A stretch of 32,257 nucleotides of DNA from an uncultured Clostridia bacterium (GTDB taxonomy: Bacteria > Bacillota > Clostridia > Oscillospirales > Ruminococcaceae). Within the stretch, counting starts at the first letter, position 1, and each line of letters opens with the position of its first letter. The position numbers were made by a program, and so were the translations under genes. This document shows positions 14,050 through 21,952 of this stretch, piece after piece. Location: NCBI GenBank assembly GCA_944386285.1, contig CALXAM010000087.1, positions 1 through 32,257 of the forward strand, written 5' to 3'. The notes beneath the pieces were generated by a model, which saw only the letters and a list, made by a program, of their open reading frames with translations, ran no database searches and had not been told where the DNA came from.

Positions 14050-15252
14050 TTAAGAGCCGGACACTGCGACAACAGTACCGTACTGGGTTGCAAAAGCTTT
14101 GCCGCCCGGTACGTTGCTTGTGTTAGCCAGAGCAACAGTCACATACTGACCGCCGGTAACTGTGATCGGAGATCCGCTTACAAACGGAGCCCACGAGCTG
14201 ATATCCTGTCCGTATGTCGGGGTTGTTGCGCTACCGCTGTTAGTGGTATAGTAAGCAGTCATCCCATACGGTACCGGCTGAGCAAGCGTGATAATGGACT
14301 GACCGGACGATCCGGCAACAGAGGTCAATGTCAGGTTATTTGTGATGGTCGGATTTGCGGCGATGTTTGCAAAAATGCCCGGAAGCCGCTGATTGAGCGC
14401 AAATACATCGTAGTAATATCTCTCGTAGTACAGCCACTTGCCTTTTGACTGCGCAGACGGAGCAGTCATCATAGAGGTGTCATACACTACAGGAGCGGCG
14501 ATCGCCAGCGGGTCAAACATCAACAGGTTGATCTGCTGTGCGCCGGAAGCTGCCTCCCACCCCGTCGTAAAGTCATACGCGCTCATCATCATATCAGCCG
14601 GTACTTCCATGATCGCGACGCCATCAAGCTTTCCAGCGTTTCGGTCGATATCGCGGATACCAGTGTCAGCCTGTACAAAACGGGTAATGCCTGCCGCCTC
14701 TTTGAGCAGCTTGTAGGTGTCCGGAGTCATTTTACAGCGGATTCGGTCACGCGGCACGCGCTGATTAACCATGTACGCAAGATAACTGTCCCAAGTCTCA
14801 AGGATGTTGTCTGCAGTCAGTGCGGTATCGTCTACACTGCCAAAAGACCCCGCCGCTGCTGCAAGCGTAGAGGCTGCATATGCGTCCATCTCCGGTACTT
14901 TCTGGAACTGATTAAAGGTTTTTGTGATGTTTGCGATCGTTACGATTGGGCCCTGCTGAATATCCATTGGATCAACAAGCGTGCTCCACTCTCTGTCCAT
15001 ATTCATCGTCAGAACCTGCTCTTCGGTGTTGAAATTCCGGTTAAAAGTACCGGTAATCTGATCGCGGTTCACGGCTGTCGCGCCCGACACCGTCATGCTC
15101 TGTACGGCGATAGACTTTCCGGAAATCGGTTTGTATGTGGCACTGTTTGGCGAGCCGTACAAATCGGAAAAATAAGACCAGTATGGATATGCGTTCGCCA
15201 TAGCCTTACTGTATTCAGTTGCATAGTTAAGATTGGCCTGTGTAAATGCCAT
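14050..15252 (-). CDS. Major capsid protein with C-terminal Ig-like extension
   Basis: The 400 residues split in two. Residues 1 to about 300 form an HK97-fold-like capsid protein, with the long-loop region GKSIAVQSMTVSGATAVNRD, PMDIQQGPIVTIANITKTFN and the C-terminal core KGKWLYYERYYYDVFALNQR. Residues from about 305 to 400 form a beta-rich, Thr/Ser/Gly-rich domain (NNLTLTSVAGSSGQSIITLA, then GSPITVTGGQYVTVALANTS) that reads like a Big/Ig-like decoration domain. Such extensions project from the capsid surface. It follows the scaffold gene by 8 nt and has a good ribosome site. Confidence 0.88.
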   Translation of the reverse strand: MAFTQANLNYATEYSKAMANAYPYWSYFSDLYGSPNSATYKPISGKSIAVQSMTVSGATAVNRDQITGTFNRNFNTEEQVLTMNMDREWSTLVDPMDIQQGPIVTIANITKTFNQFQKVPEMDAYAASTLAAAAGSFGSVDDTALTADNILETWDSYLAYMVNQRVPRDRIRCKMTPDTYKLLKEAAGITRFVQADTGIRDIDRNAGKLDGVAIMEVPADMMMSAYDFTTGWEAASGAQQINLLMFDPLAIAAPVVYDTSMMTAPSAQSKGKWLYYERYYYDVFALNQRLPGIFANIAANPTITNNLTLTSVAGSSGQSIITLAQPVPYGMTAYYTTNSGSATTPTYGQDISSWAPFVSGSPITVTGGQYVTVALANTSNVPGGKAFATQYGTVVAVSGS

Positions 15253-15260
15253 TGATTAAA

Positions 15261-15752
15261 TCATCCTTTCTTTGTTATCCCCCACACATCCTCAAATGTC
15301 GTGGCTTTGTTGCCGCTTGGCATCTGTCCTTGCACTTGTGCGCCAAACTGCGGAGCGCTTGATTGTGCAGGCATTGCGTTTGAGTCAAAATATTCCTCGT
15401 ACTTTTCACGGATAGCGTCGAGCTGTTCAGCTGCAGGCTTATCATCGGTCAACAAAGAATAAACGTTGTCGATAAACTTTTCTTTGACGCCGCCTTTTTT
15501 CAGTTCTGACGATGTTTCAATTTTCTTTTTGTAACTGTCAAAACTGGCCTGTAACGCCTTATAGTCGTCGCTGTCCTTGATGTTTGGAGCCGGTGCGTTT
15601 TTTTGTGCGTCGGCTACTGCTTCGTCGATCTTAGTCTTAAGTTCAGATTTTGGGATAAAGTCTGCCATGCTGGTACCGTGCAACGTCATGACTTTTTCGA
15701 TCATTTCTTCGTTCAACCCAAGACCGGCAAGTGATTTTCGTGTAAATGCCAT
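15261..15752 (-). CDS. Phage scaffolding protein (GP20 family)
   Basis: The 163 residues form a highly charged helical protein: a short N-terminal domain (AFTRKSLAGLGLNEEMIEKV), a coiled-coil centre (KTKIDEAVADAQKN to YKKKIETSSELKKGG), a KEKFIDNVYSLLTDDKP helix and a Gln/Pro-rich tail ending in FEDVWGITKKG. This is the Phage_GP20 pattern. It guides procapsid assembly and lies directly before the capsid gene, with AAAGGATG as ribosome site. Confidence 0.9.
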   Translation of the reverse strand: MAFTRKSLAGLGLNEEMIEKVMTLHGTSMADFIPKSELKTKIDEAVADAQKNAPAPNIKDSDDYKALQASFDSYKKKIETSSELKKGGVKEKFIDNVYSLLTDDKPAAEQLDAIREKYEEYFDSNAMPAQSSAPQFGAQVQGQMPSGNKATTFEDVWGITKKG

Positions 15753-15839
15753 GTGTTTACATCCTTTCTTTTAACGTCCCAGAACGGCGGACGAATTGCG
15801 GCACAGTTTAACGCCATGTCACAGGGGCGAAATAGGTAT

Positions 15840-15872
15840 AAAAAAGCACCTCGCATTTCTGCAAAGTGCTTT
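15840..15872 (-). terminator. Rho-independent terminator before the scaffold gene
   Basis: On the - strand, AAAGCAC (15866-15872) pairs with GTGCTTT (15843-15849) around an imperfect inner stem, followed by six U (15840-15845). It sits after the Dps-like gene, in the middle of the late operon, so it should reduce or reset transcription into scaffold and capsid. Confidence 0.75.
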
Positions 15873-15887
15873 AATTATTAAATTTTT

Positions 15888-15915
15888 ATCATTTTCCTAA
15901 TGCCACGAAAATGAT
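15888..15915. other. Perfect 9-bp inverted repeat
   Basis: ATCATTTTC (15888-15896) and GAAAATGAT (15907-15915) flank a 10-nt loop just beyond the stop of the Dps-like gene, followed on the - strand by AAAAATTT. It may be an RNA stability hairpin or a second weak terminator. Confidence 0.6.
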
Positions 15916-16374
15916 TTAATCATCATCGTAATCCATTTCCGGCTTTCTGCCTTTCATACCGCCTAAAGCGGCCGCAAGTTTGTAATTTCCCTCTTTGTTT
16001 AGGTAGTACTCGATTTCCTGTAATTTGTTCTGAACATCTGCCGGCACAATCGGTTCACTTGCCTGCATAAGTCCGGCGGCTGATCGCATACATTCCATAA
16101 CAATTTTATAGCTTTCGTTTCGGCTGCGTTTGTCTGCCGGTAAAACGTCAGTTTGAAACGCGAGCACTGCCTCGGAGATTGTAGGCTCCTGATAACCAAG
16201 CGCGATGCCTCTTTCAATTAAATCATCAAGATAGTCTGCAATGTCTCCCTGCCATCTGTCAATCTCCCCGTGCGCCTCAAACCATCCGTCGCCTACAATG
16301 TTATGATGCAGAATCGCAAGGTTGCACATCATGATTTTTAAATACATCAGCATTTTCTGATATTCATTCATCAT
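15916..16374 (-). CDS. Dps/ferritin-like protein
   Basis: The 152 residues contain a gap-free Dps-like stretch: H23, H35, D39, D50 and E54 have the spacing H-x11-H-x3-D-x10-D-x3-E. That is the spacing of the inter-subunit ferroxidase ligands of Dps (His51, His63, Asp67, Asp78, Glu82 in E. coli). Local sequence also agrees (LHHNIVGDGWFEAHGEID, then LDDLIERGIALG). The length is near that of Dps (about 160). A phage copy could bind iron or DNA, or be a structural helical-bundle protein in the head. The C-terminus is short and acidic (MDYDDD). It starts at an ATG after GAGGGTG and overlaps the zinc-ribbon gene by 11 nt. Confidence 0.78.
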   Translation of the reverse strand: MMNEYQKMLMYLKIMMCNLAILHHNIVGDGWFEAHGEIDRWQGDIADYLDDLIERGIALGYQEPTISEAVLAFQTDVLPADKRSRNESYKIVMECMRSAAGLMQASEPIVPADVQNKLQEIEYYLNKEGNYKLAAALGGMKGRKPEMDYDDD

Positions 16375-16552
16375 TTCTCACCCTCTTTCTGATTTGGCGT
16401 TTCGGTTTTTCTTTCGGTTGCGTTTCCGGTTTTGCCGCGGTTTTATCCGGATGCAAAAACGCAACATAATCTGCGGCAGTCATATATAAACCACATTTTG
16501 TGCAATACACACCGTCCGAGCGTCCGATAAATACATGGTTACATTCTGCCAT
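16364..16552 (-). CDS. Small zinc-finger protein
   Basis: The 62 residues have C4 and H6 (CNH) and C17/C20 (CTKC), a compact CxH...CxxC zinc knuckle, in the first third. A YMTAADYVAFLHPDK helix and a basic, Lys/Pro/Arg-rich tail (KPKRQIRKRVRNDE) that could touch nucleic acid follow. It is the middle gene of the three-gene cassette between terminators 16725-16747 and 15840-15872. Function unknown. Confidence 0.7.
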   Translation of the reverse strand: MAECNHVFIGRSDGVYCTKCGLYMTAADYVAFLHPDKTAAKPETQPKEKPKRQIRKRVRNDE

Positions 16553-16556
16553 AAAA

Positions 16557-16694
16557 TCACCCTTTCATTTTCTTCCCAATTTCAACACCAGTTGAAACAG
16601 CCTTTGTGACAAAATAAAATCCTAAAACAATGTAATACCAAACCGGCGCCTCAATCCAAAGTCCAATAAACAAAAACAAAATACTTGATGCCAT
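16557..16694 (-). CDS. 45-residue membrane protein
   Basis: The ATG at 16692-16694 lies six bases after AGAGGTG, and the TGA is at 16557-16559. The product is nearly all one long hydrophobic segment with aromatic residues (SSILFLFIGLWIEAPVWYYI, then VLGFYFVTKAV) and a basic end (EIGKKMKG). It is the first gene of the cassette that continues with the zinc-finger and Dps-like genes. It starts 31 bases after a strong terminator. Confidence 0.65.
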   Translation of the reverse strand: MASSILFLFIGLWIEAPVWYYIVLGFYFVTKAVSTGVEIGKKMKG

Positions 16695-16724
16695 TTCAAC
16701 ACCTCTTTCTTAAAAATAGGTATG

Positions 16725-16747
16725 AAAAAACCACCCTGTTTGGGTGG
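16725..16747 (-). terminator. Strong rho-independent terminator after the SH3-like gene
   Basis: On the - strand, CCACCC (16742-16747), loop AAACA, GGGTGG (16731-16736), then six U (16725-16730). It ends the terminase-portal-minor capsid transcript ahead of the Dps cassette. No new promoter is obvious in the 31 bp before the next gene. Confidence 0.88.
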
Positions 16748-16749
16748 CT

Positions 16750-16920
16750 TTATTCTTCTATTATTTCAAAGTCATCTGGTGGAAAAAAACCTTGGTCGCC
16801 ATCTTCCCCCATAATCTCATACCACCCATATTGGACGGAAAGCACATCGTATATTTTCCCTTTGTGGAGACGGACTTTGTAATAATCCCCGTTATATTTT
16901 ACTTTCACTTTTTTGACCAT
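16750..16920 (-). CDS. 56-residue SH3-like small protein
   Basis: The ATG at 16918-16920 overlaps the end of the minor capsid gene, and the TAA is at 16750-16752. The beta-rich, alternating sequence (KVKVKYNGDYYKVRLHKGKI, then YDVLSVQYGWYEIMGE, ending FFPPDDFEIIEE) resembles small SH3-like barrel proteins found near phage head genes. It is followed at once by a terminator. Function unknown. Confidence 0.65.
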   Translation of the reverse strand: MVKKVKVKYNGDYYKVRLHKGKIYDVLSVQYGWYEIMGEDGDQGFFPPDDFEIIEE

Positions 16921-18449
16921 CCTTTTACAAATGTTTCTTTTGCACCTACGCTCTGTTCATAAAACCAGTGTATTACGGCTTTTTTAGGGCCGTCAGATGT
17001 ATCAATGTAAGTGCGCGCTTTTGAATGCTGCCATTCATCTGCCCGTCCGCCATAGTTTTGAACGAGAAAATTTTTTACACGCAGTTCCTTATTTGAACCT
17101 TTCCCTGCAAATGTTTCAACGCCAGAAATTTTTGCTCCTTCTGTAATCTTTGAAAGTGTATTATCCGGAAGTTTTACAGGTGCATTTCTTAAAGCTGTTT
17201 CAAGCAGTTCACGTCGTTTAGCTGCCGCAGTAGCCTTACTGTTTACACTTTTATTATACTCGTAAACCTGTGTCCGATCAAGTCTTTTTGTGCGCCCTGT
17301 CTCCTTGCAAAAAGCATTGTATTTTGTTTGTGCGTTCTTGATTTTTAGCGCTTCTTGTTCAAAGCCTTCTTTATCTCCTGCAGCGTCCATCATAGCCGCT
17401 TTTTGTTTGGCATAGCGAATCTCACGTTCAAGTCTGCGCTGCTCTTGTGATTCGGCATAGATTCGATCGTTTTCCTCTTTATCTTCCTCTGGTAAGTTGC
17501 TTGGGATAAACACACCGGGGATTACTGTGATGGGATGATGCCCACAGTTGATGCCAAACAATCCGGCCGGCTTTCCGTAACTGGTAGAAGACAGCGGGGA
17601 GTATCTGTGCCGCTTTCCATTGCCGTCCGTAAACGTTCCGCTCTCATTATTCCATGAAAAATACCGCTTTTGATACGGATAGCAAAGCGGTCTTGCTCCG
17701 CTGTGCCATGACACTTGAAAAATGTCAACGTCATAATCTTCCTGGCGGAGTTTTACCGATTCGATTGCGGTATTATGCACCGTGGTGCGGATATCCATGT
17801 TGACGTATGCTTCCGGCGACCACTTGCGCCCTGCTTTGTCATAAAATCCGGTGATCCCTTCTTTATGTATATCTGCAAGAGCCTGTCTAAGTGCTTGCGT
17901 TCGGCTTTTCGTCCCGGTGATGACTTTACCTGCCGCAGTATTCAAGATTTGCTGTGCGGCTTGCATTTGCCGCTCTATGTTTGATGTATTAACGATGATC
18001 TTACGAAACAGATCGCGTGTGCTTTCCAGCATTGTTGTGTTTACAAGATTAAGCTTTTCAACCGCCTGCAAATCATAGGCTTTTAACGCCTGCTGAATGC
18101 TTTCTGATGCAAGTACATTGTCTGCCGCCGCAGCTTTGATCGCGCCTTTTTGTACTGCTTTTTTCAGTTCTGGCTCAACGTCTTTTGTTGCATCAAGCGC
18201 CGCATTTTCCAATGCGACTTTTACCATTTCCGGCGCTTGTCCTGTCAGGCTTGCAATGATTTCAATACTTTCTTTGTTCAGTTGTCCCAGCTCCGCAAGC
18301 TTTTTCAGTTCCCACTCCTGCGTTGACAGTGCTTTCCCGGTGTTAAAATGTTTTGCAAGGTTTATCAGTAGCGCATCAACAACATTGCTATATACTTGCT
18401 CAATCGGTTCAGATAGTTTTAAGATAGTTTCCGGTGTTAAACGTGCCAT
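16905..18449 (-). CDS. Phage minor capsid protein 2 / MuF-like, with C-terminal extra domain
   Basis: The 514 residues start TGATG-coupled to the portal gene. Residues 1 to about 315 fit phage minor capsid protein 2, the A118 counterpart of SPP1 gp7/MuF. The conserved core is VSWHSGARPLCYPYQKRYFS and GLFGINCGHHPITVIPGVF, with H249, C256, C302, H304 and H305 as possible metal ligands. Residues 320-380 are coiled coil. Residues 450-514 (LRVKNFLVQNYGGRADEW, then AVIHWFYEQSVGAKETF) look like a separate small domain, as seen in MuF proteins that carry toxin or nuclease modules. That reading of the last domain is inference. Confidence 0.85.
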   Translation of the reverse strand: MARLTPETILKLSEPIEQVYSNVVDALLINLAKHFNTGKALSTQEWELKKLAELGQLNKESIEIIASLTGQAPEMVKVALENAALDATKDVEPELKKAVQKGAIKAAAADNVLASESIQQALKAYDLQAVEKLNLVNTTMLESTRDLFRKIIVNTSNIERQMQAAQQILNTAAGKVITGTKSRTQALRQALADIHKEGITGFYDKAGRKWSPEAYVNMDIRTTVHNTAIESVKLRQEDYDVDIFQVSWHSGARPLCYPYQKRYFSWNNESGTFTDGNGKRHRYSPLSSTSYGKPAGLFGINCGHHPITVIPGVFIPSNLPEEDKEENDRIYAESQEQRRLEREIRYAKQKAAMMDAAGDKEGFEQEALKIKNAQTKYNAFCKETGRTKRLDRTQVYEYNKSVNSKATAAAKRRELLETALRNAPVKLPDNTLSKITEGAKISGVETFAGKGSNKELRVKNFLVQNYGGRADEWQHSKARTYIDTSDGPKKAVIHWFYEQSVGAKETFVKGWSKK

Positions 18450-20122
18450 CAGCTTTCATCCTCTGCGGCTTCTTCCTGTTCTTCTTTTGCTTCCGGCTCA
18501 GTTTCCGGGGCGATTCCCACGCCTTCTTGCGTCATCTGGTCTGCAAATTCAAATCGATCAAGCGACATGCCGGATTCTTTTGAAATGTCATTCAGCTCCT
18601 GCAAGGCTTCCTCTTCGGTATATCCGAGTTTTTCAACAAGGAACCGTTTTTTGCTCATCAGACCGTTTGTCGTAAGCAATATACCCTCATTGATATTTGT
18701 TTGCCGATCCTGCAAAATTGAATCATCAAATACGACCTTTGTTTCCCATCCACGTGCAGCAAGCTGACGAATGCTGTATCCTTTCCACCTAAGGCCGTAA
18801 AGCTGCGCGATCTGGATAATCGCGTCAATGATCTTTGCAATCGCCCTTTTGATCTGTAGCTGCTGTGCTTTGATGGTTTTATACGTCTTACTGTTTTCAC
18901 TGATAACCTCAGTTGCGGTCTTTAATCCAGTAGCCCTGTCAAACGTAAAAGTACCGGCGGAAAAGCCAAGTTGTAAGCAAAGGATTGACAAAAACGCATT
19001 GATCGCTCGCTCGTGCTCATCCACACGCAGTTCCACGCTGTTGTCTTGAATTTTCAGCGCGTCAGTGTCATCCGTAGCGAGTGCGACAAAAGCCTCATCT
19101 GTTGCATCAAAATATCGGCGCATATCGCCGCTGACAGGGTCTACTACTGTACGTAAACACTGAGCGGGTACAATGATGCGCTTTTTGCCGAGCTGAAATT
19201 CACGAATAAATGAATCATAGCAGACATCAAGTGCCCGAAGAGTAGAAAGAGCATTGGCGTAGATAGAGACGCCGAGAGGCGAGTTATCGTCAATGTTGTT
19301 TGCGATTGCAGTGCGATAATAAGCAAAGAGAGATGTTGTCAGTCCTTGCAGCGCCGTTTCTTCGTTAAGAAAGGGATAAATTTCATTGAGCGGATACCGG
19401 AATCCAAGAATATCCTGTGATTCGGTGTATCCCGGTGTATCTTTTTGCTCTGCTCGATATAGTTCGTTTGTGATATAGTAGGTGAGTCCGTCCCACTTAT
19501 GCCATTCAAGACGCGTATAATAATAACCGCCTTTTGCCTGACGCGAAATAAACACGCCGTCAGTAACCTGTGCATTGTCCCATGTTGTCGGAATAAACTG
19601 ATCTGCCATGCAAAAGCCTAAACGAATACATCCGCTGTCCGGAACAATGTTTCCTTGACTGTCACGCTTTTCGTCGTACCACGCTTTAATTGCTCCGCCG
19701 CCTAACGCAAGGGATTGCTCGATGTGTTCCTGCATTTTCGTCCAGAATCCGTTTTTTACAAGAACATCATGCACAAATTCGTCAAGCAGTTGCTCTTGCA
19801 TACCTTCTTGACTTACATGTACATCGCATTGCTCAGACCATACAAGACCCGCGAGCTCCGCGCAAACAGCCTTTGCAGTATCCATGCGATATAATTCGCG
19901 CTGATTCCTCGGGTTGTCAATCGTTGGCGCAAGAACCCGATGCCACGGCGCATAAAAGCCTTTATAAAGATATTTCCAGATAAATACCCCAAAATAATAA
20001 AACTGGTTGTATGCCGGAACACCGCCCAGTTCAAATATGTCTTTGAATTCCTTTGACAGCCCTGTGTCTGCTCCGGCTTTCTGCATCCAGTTTTTCATCC
20101 TCTCTTTAAATCGCTCAAACAT
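18449..20122 (-). CDS. Portal protein
   Basis: The 557 residues are of SPP1/A118 portal type: a helical N-terminus (FERFKERMKNWMQKAGAD), the wing/stem core with RMDTAKAVCAELAGLVWSEQ, FRYPLNEIYPFLNEETALQG and QLGFSAGTFTFDRATGLKTA, and a very acidic C-terminus (EPEAKEEQEEAAEDES). The dodecameric ring is the DNA entry channel and the terminase docking site. It lies between terminase and the minor capsid gene, the standard order, with the terminase stop 12 bp upstream of its start. Confidence 0.93.
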   Translation of the reverse strand: MFERFKERMKNWMQKAGADTGLSKEFKDIFELGGVPAYNQFYYFGVFIWKYLYKGFYAPWHRVLAPTIDNPRNQRELYRMDTAKAVCAELAGLVWSEQCDVHVSQEGMQEQLLDEFVHDVLVKNGFWTKMQEHIEQSLALGGGAIKAWYDEKRDSQGNIVPDSGCIRLGFCMADQFIPTTWDNAQVTDGVFISRQAKGGYYYTRLEWHKWDGLTYYITNELYRAEQKDTPGYTESQDILGFRYPLNEIYPFLNEETALQGLTTSLFAYYRTAIANNIDDNSPLGVSIYANALSTLRALDVCYDSFIREFQLGKKRIIVPAQCLRTVVDPVSGDMRRYFDATDEAFVALATDDTDALKIQDNSVELRVDEHERAINAFLSILCLQLGFSAGTFTFDRATGLKTATEVISENSKTYKTIKAQQLQIKRAIAKIIDAIIQIAQLYGLRWKGYSIRQLAARGWETKVVFDDSILQDRQTNINEGILLTTNGLMSKKRFLVEKLGYTEEEALQELNDISKESGMSLDRFEFADQMTQEGVGIAPETEPEAKEEQEEAAEDES

Positions 20123-20134
20123 AGGCCACCGCCC

Positions 20135-21352
20135 TTATAAAGTTTCGATCATTTGCCGCATATACGGCTCTACCGCGTATTCCTGCGCGTCCAAACTGTC
20201 AATGTTATATTTGCCGTCATCCAGGCGCACGTCTTTCGTGATGCTTTTATGGTCCCACACAGCCGCCTGAAAGGCCTCCAGCGTGACCGGACAAGCGCGC
20301 AGCAGTTTATGTCTGCCTGTCGCCTGCATCCGGCAGAAAAAGCGAATACGGTCGTTTATGGGTCCTTTCCGCGCGTTGTGAATGTTGATCGGGATCCGAT
20401 ATCTTGTGCAGGCAGCGGACAACCCTTTGATAAGTGTTTGCTCGGCGCTGTCACAGTAGGCATCGCGCACCAGATACGCGCGCTGACAAGCCTCGACAAA
20501 ATCGATAAAATTGTGCTCAAGTTCATCAGGCGAAATTGTTTTTGGCTCGTAAAATTCTTTAAGCGTTACGATTTCACGTAAACCTTGCGTAAAACCGGTG
20601 CAGTTAAATGCTGTCGCGGATTTGTTACCGCCGAAGTCAACTCCGATCGTAGCAAACAGGATCGGCGGAGGTGTATCAAGCACAAATCCTTGAGGAGTAT
20701 CCGCGATAGCACGGTATATCGTGCCCTCTGCGGCTTTCCAGCGTCCCAGGATATATCGGTCGTAATAAACAGTGCCTGCATACTCGCGCTTCAAATTGGT
20801 CACAAAATCCGGGTCTAGCGTGGGGTTATCGTCAATGCTGTATGATTGACAATAGATATCAGCGTCCGATTCCAGAAATTTTTTAAACCAGTGGTGCGGA
20901 TTTTCGGGGTTGAGCGTCCCGTCAAATTTGCTGTACGGCTTATCTAAGCGGCTTTTAAGCATCGTAAAAACATACTCGTGCCAAGTCGCAACCTCGTCGC
21001 CGTAGCAGTATTTGATAGACGCGCCCCGAATCCGATCCACCTGATTTGCTTTATCCGCGCCGAGGCAGTAACAGCGCTCACCGAACAGCATCGCAGTGTT
21101 ATCGCTGCGGATACTGGATACATAGGTGGGGCCATACATATCCTGCAGCGGCTCAATGACATTTCGCTGCAGCGTGCCTTTGGTGTTGCCGAGGATCACG
21201 ACCAGCCCTTCCCGGCCGGCCACGCGGCGGATACGTTTGGGGATTACAAAATAGTCGAGATAGGTTTTTCCCGAGCGGGTCGCGCCTTCTTTGATGTTCC
21301 AGCGGTGATTCGCGTTGTCCAGGAATTCACGCTGCTTCGCGGTAAAACCCAT
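20135..21352 (-). CDS. terL: Terminase large subunit (PBSX/SPP1 type)
   Basis: The 405 residues begin at the ATG 21350-21352, overlapping the small subunit stop. The ATPase domain has Walker A GATRSGKT near the N-terminus and a Walker B-type YCYGDEVATW. The nuclease domain starts at IGVDFGGNKSATAF with further acids (RDAYCDSAEQT). The length is typical of the Terminase_3 family. This type usually packages by the headful mechanism, consistent with a circular assembly lacking defined ends. Confidence 0.95.
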   Translation of the reverse strand: MGFTAKQREFLDNANHRWNIKEGATRSGKTYLDYFVIPKRIRRVAGREGLVVILGNTKGTLQRNVIEPLQDMYGPTYVSSIRSDNTAMLFGERCYCLGADKANQVDRIRGASIKYCYGDEVATWHEYVFTMLKSRLDKPYSKFDGTLNPENPHHWFKKFLESDADIYCQSYSIDDNPTLDPDFVTNLKREYAGTVYYDRYILGRWKAAEGTIYRAIADTPQGFVLDTPPPILFATIGVDFGGNKSATAFNCTGFTQGLREIVTLKEFYEPKTISPDELEHNFIDFVEACQRAYLVRDAYCDSAEQTLIKGLSAACTRYRIPINIHNARKGPINDRIRFFCRMQATGRHKLLRACPVTLEAFQAAVWDHKSITKDVRLDDGKYNIDSLDAQEYAVEPYMRQMIETL

Positions 21353-21780
21353 CAAACCACACCGCCGATTTTTTTCATGATGTCGTCAAGTTTCTGCAAC
21401 GCCTGTTCGGAGCTCTCGTCCGCTTTATCGTTCCACCCGAAATTGCACCGCAGACTGAACTGTGCGCCGTGCGTGCCGTCCTTGTCGAACAGCCTCTCTT
21501 CGGCATAAGCTTCGCAGCGGCTCTTCGCGCGCAAAATCGTGTCCTTGAACTGAGCTCGTCCCTGATAATTCATCAGCGCTTGACGACCGGCGAAGCCCAA
21601 CGCTAAGGCAAGTCCGGTGATCGTCGGCGCTCTTTCGCCCTCGCGAATTGGCCGCCCATATTTATCAAGCATAGGTGCTCCATCTGCATCTGTTAAAATG
21701 CATCCCTCACAGGATTTAAAATATTCGTCGATCGCTTTTTGCAGTTCTTCGTTTGTTTTGTACTTAAATGGGCGCCCCAT
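21352..21780 (-). CDS. terS: Terminase small subunit
   Basis: The start is the ATG at 21778-21780 (GGCGGTGAG ten bases upstream), giving 142 residues. The frame is open further upstream but covers a terminator hairpin. The N-terminal domain is helix-turn-helix-like (YKTNEELQKAIDEYFKSCEG, then TITGLALALGFAGRQALMNY), followed by a helical oligomerisation region (LRAKSRCEAYAEERLFDKDG). It recognises the packaging site, and its gene lies beside the hairpin/iteron region 21862-22018. Confidence 0.9.
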   Translation of the reverse strand: MGRPFKYKTNEELQKAIDEYFKSCEGCILTDADGAPMLDKYGRPIREGERAPTITGLALALGFAGRQALMNYQGRAQFKDTILRAKSRCEAYAEERLFDKDGTHGAQFSLRCNFGWNDKADESSEQALQKLDDIMKKIGGVV

Positions 21781-21811
21781 CTGCGCTATACTCACCGCCT
21801 TTCTGTGTATG

Positions 21812-21849
21812 AAAAAAGAGAAAGGCCCGGCATACGTCAGGTCTTTCTC
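21812..21849 (-). terminator. Terminator between early and late genes
   Basis: On the - strand, GAGAAAG (21843-21849) pairs with CTTTCTC (21818-21824) around an imperfect GC-rich inner stem, then six U (21812-21817). It separates the early operon from the terminase gene, where an ArpU-type activator would be expected to control late entry. Confidence 0.75.
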
Positions 21850-21861
21850 TCGGAGGTTTTT

Positions 21862-21923
21862 CGCGTCTTTCAACGCGTAGCTGGATGATAACGGTATCAC
21901 ACCGTGAAGGAAAAGTGTTCACG
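21862..21923. other. Cluster of three short hairpins before terS
   Basis: CGCGT-N6-ACGCG (21862-21877), TGATA-N4-TATCA (21886-21899) and CGTGAA-N9-TTCACG (21903-21923) follow each other in noncoding DNA. Together with the terminator and the iterons they make this gap a candidate packaging (pac) or late-control region. Confidence 0.6.
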
Positions 21924-21952
21924 CTTTACTCAACTTTCCATAATATCAGTTT

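Noticed and set aside
18097..18675. 192-codon + strand frame
   Set aside because: It spans the antisense of the portal and minor capsid genes and has Ser/Ala-rich shadow composition.
21781..21900. 40-codon N-terminal extension of the terminase small subunit
   Set aside because: It reads through a terminator hairpin and lacks a ribosome site; MGRPFKYKT is the natural start.
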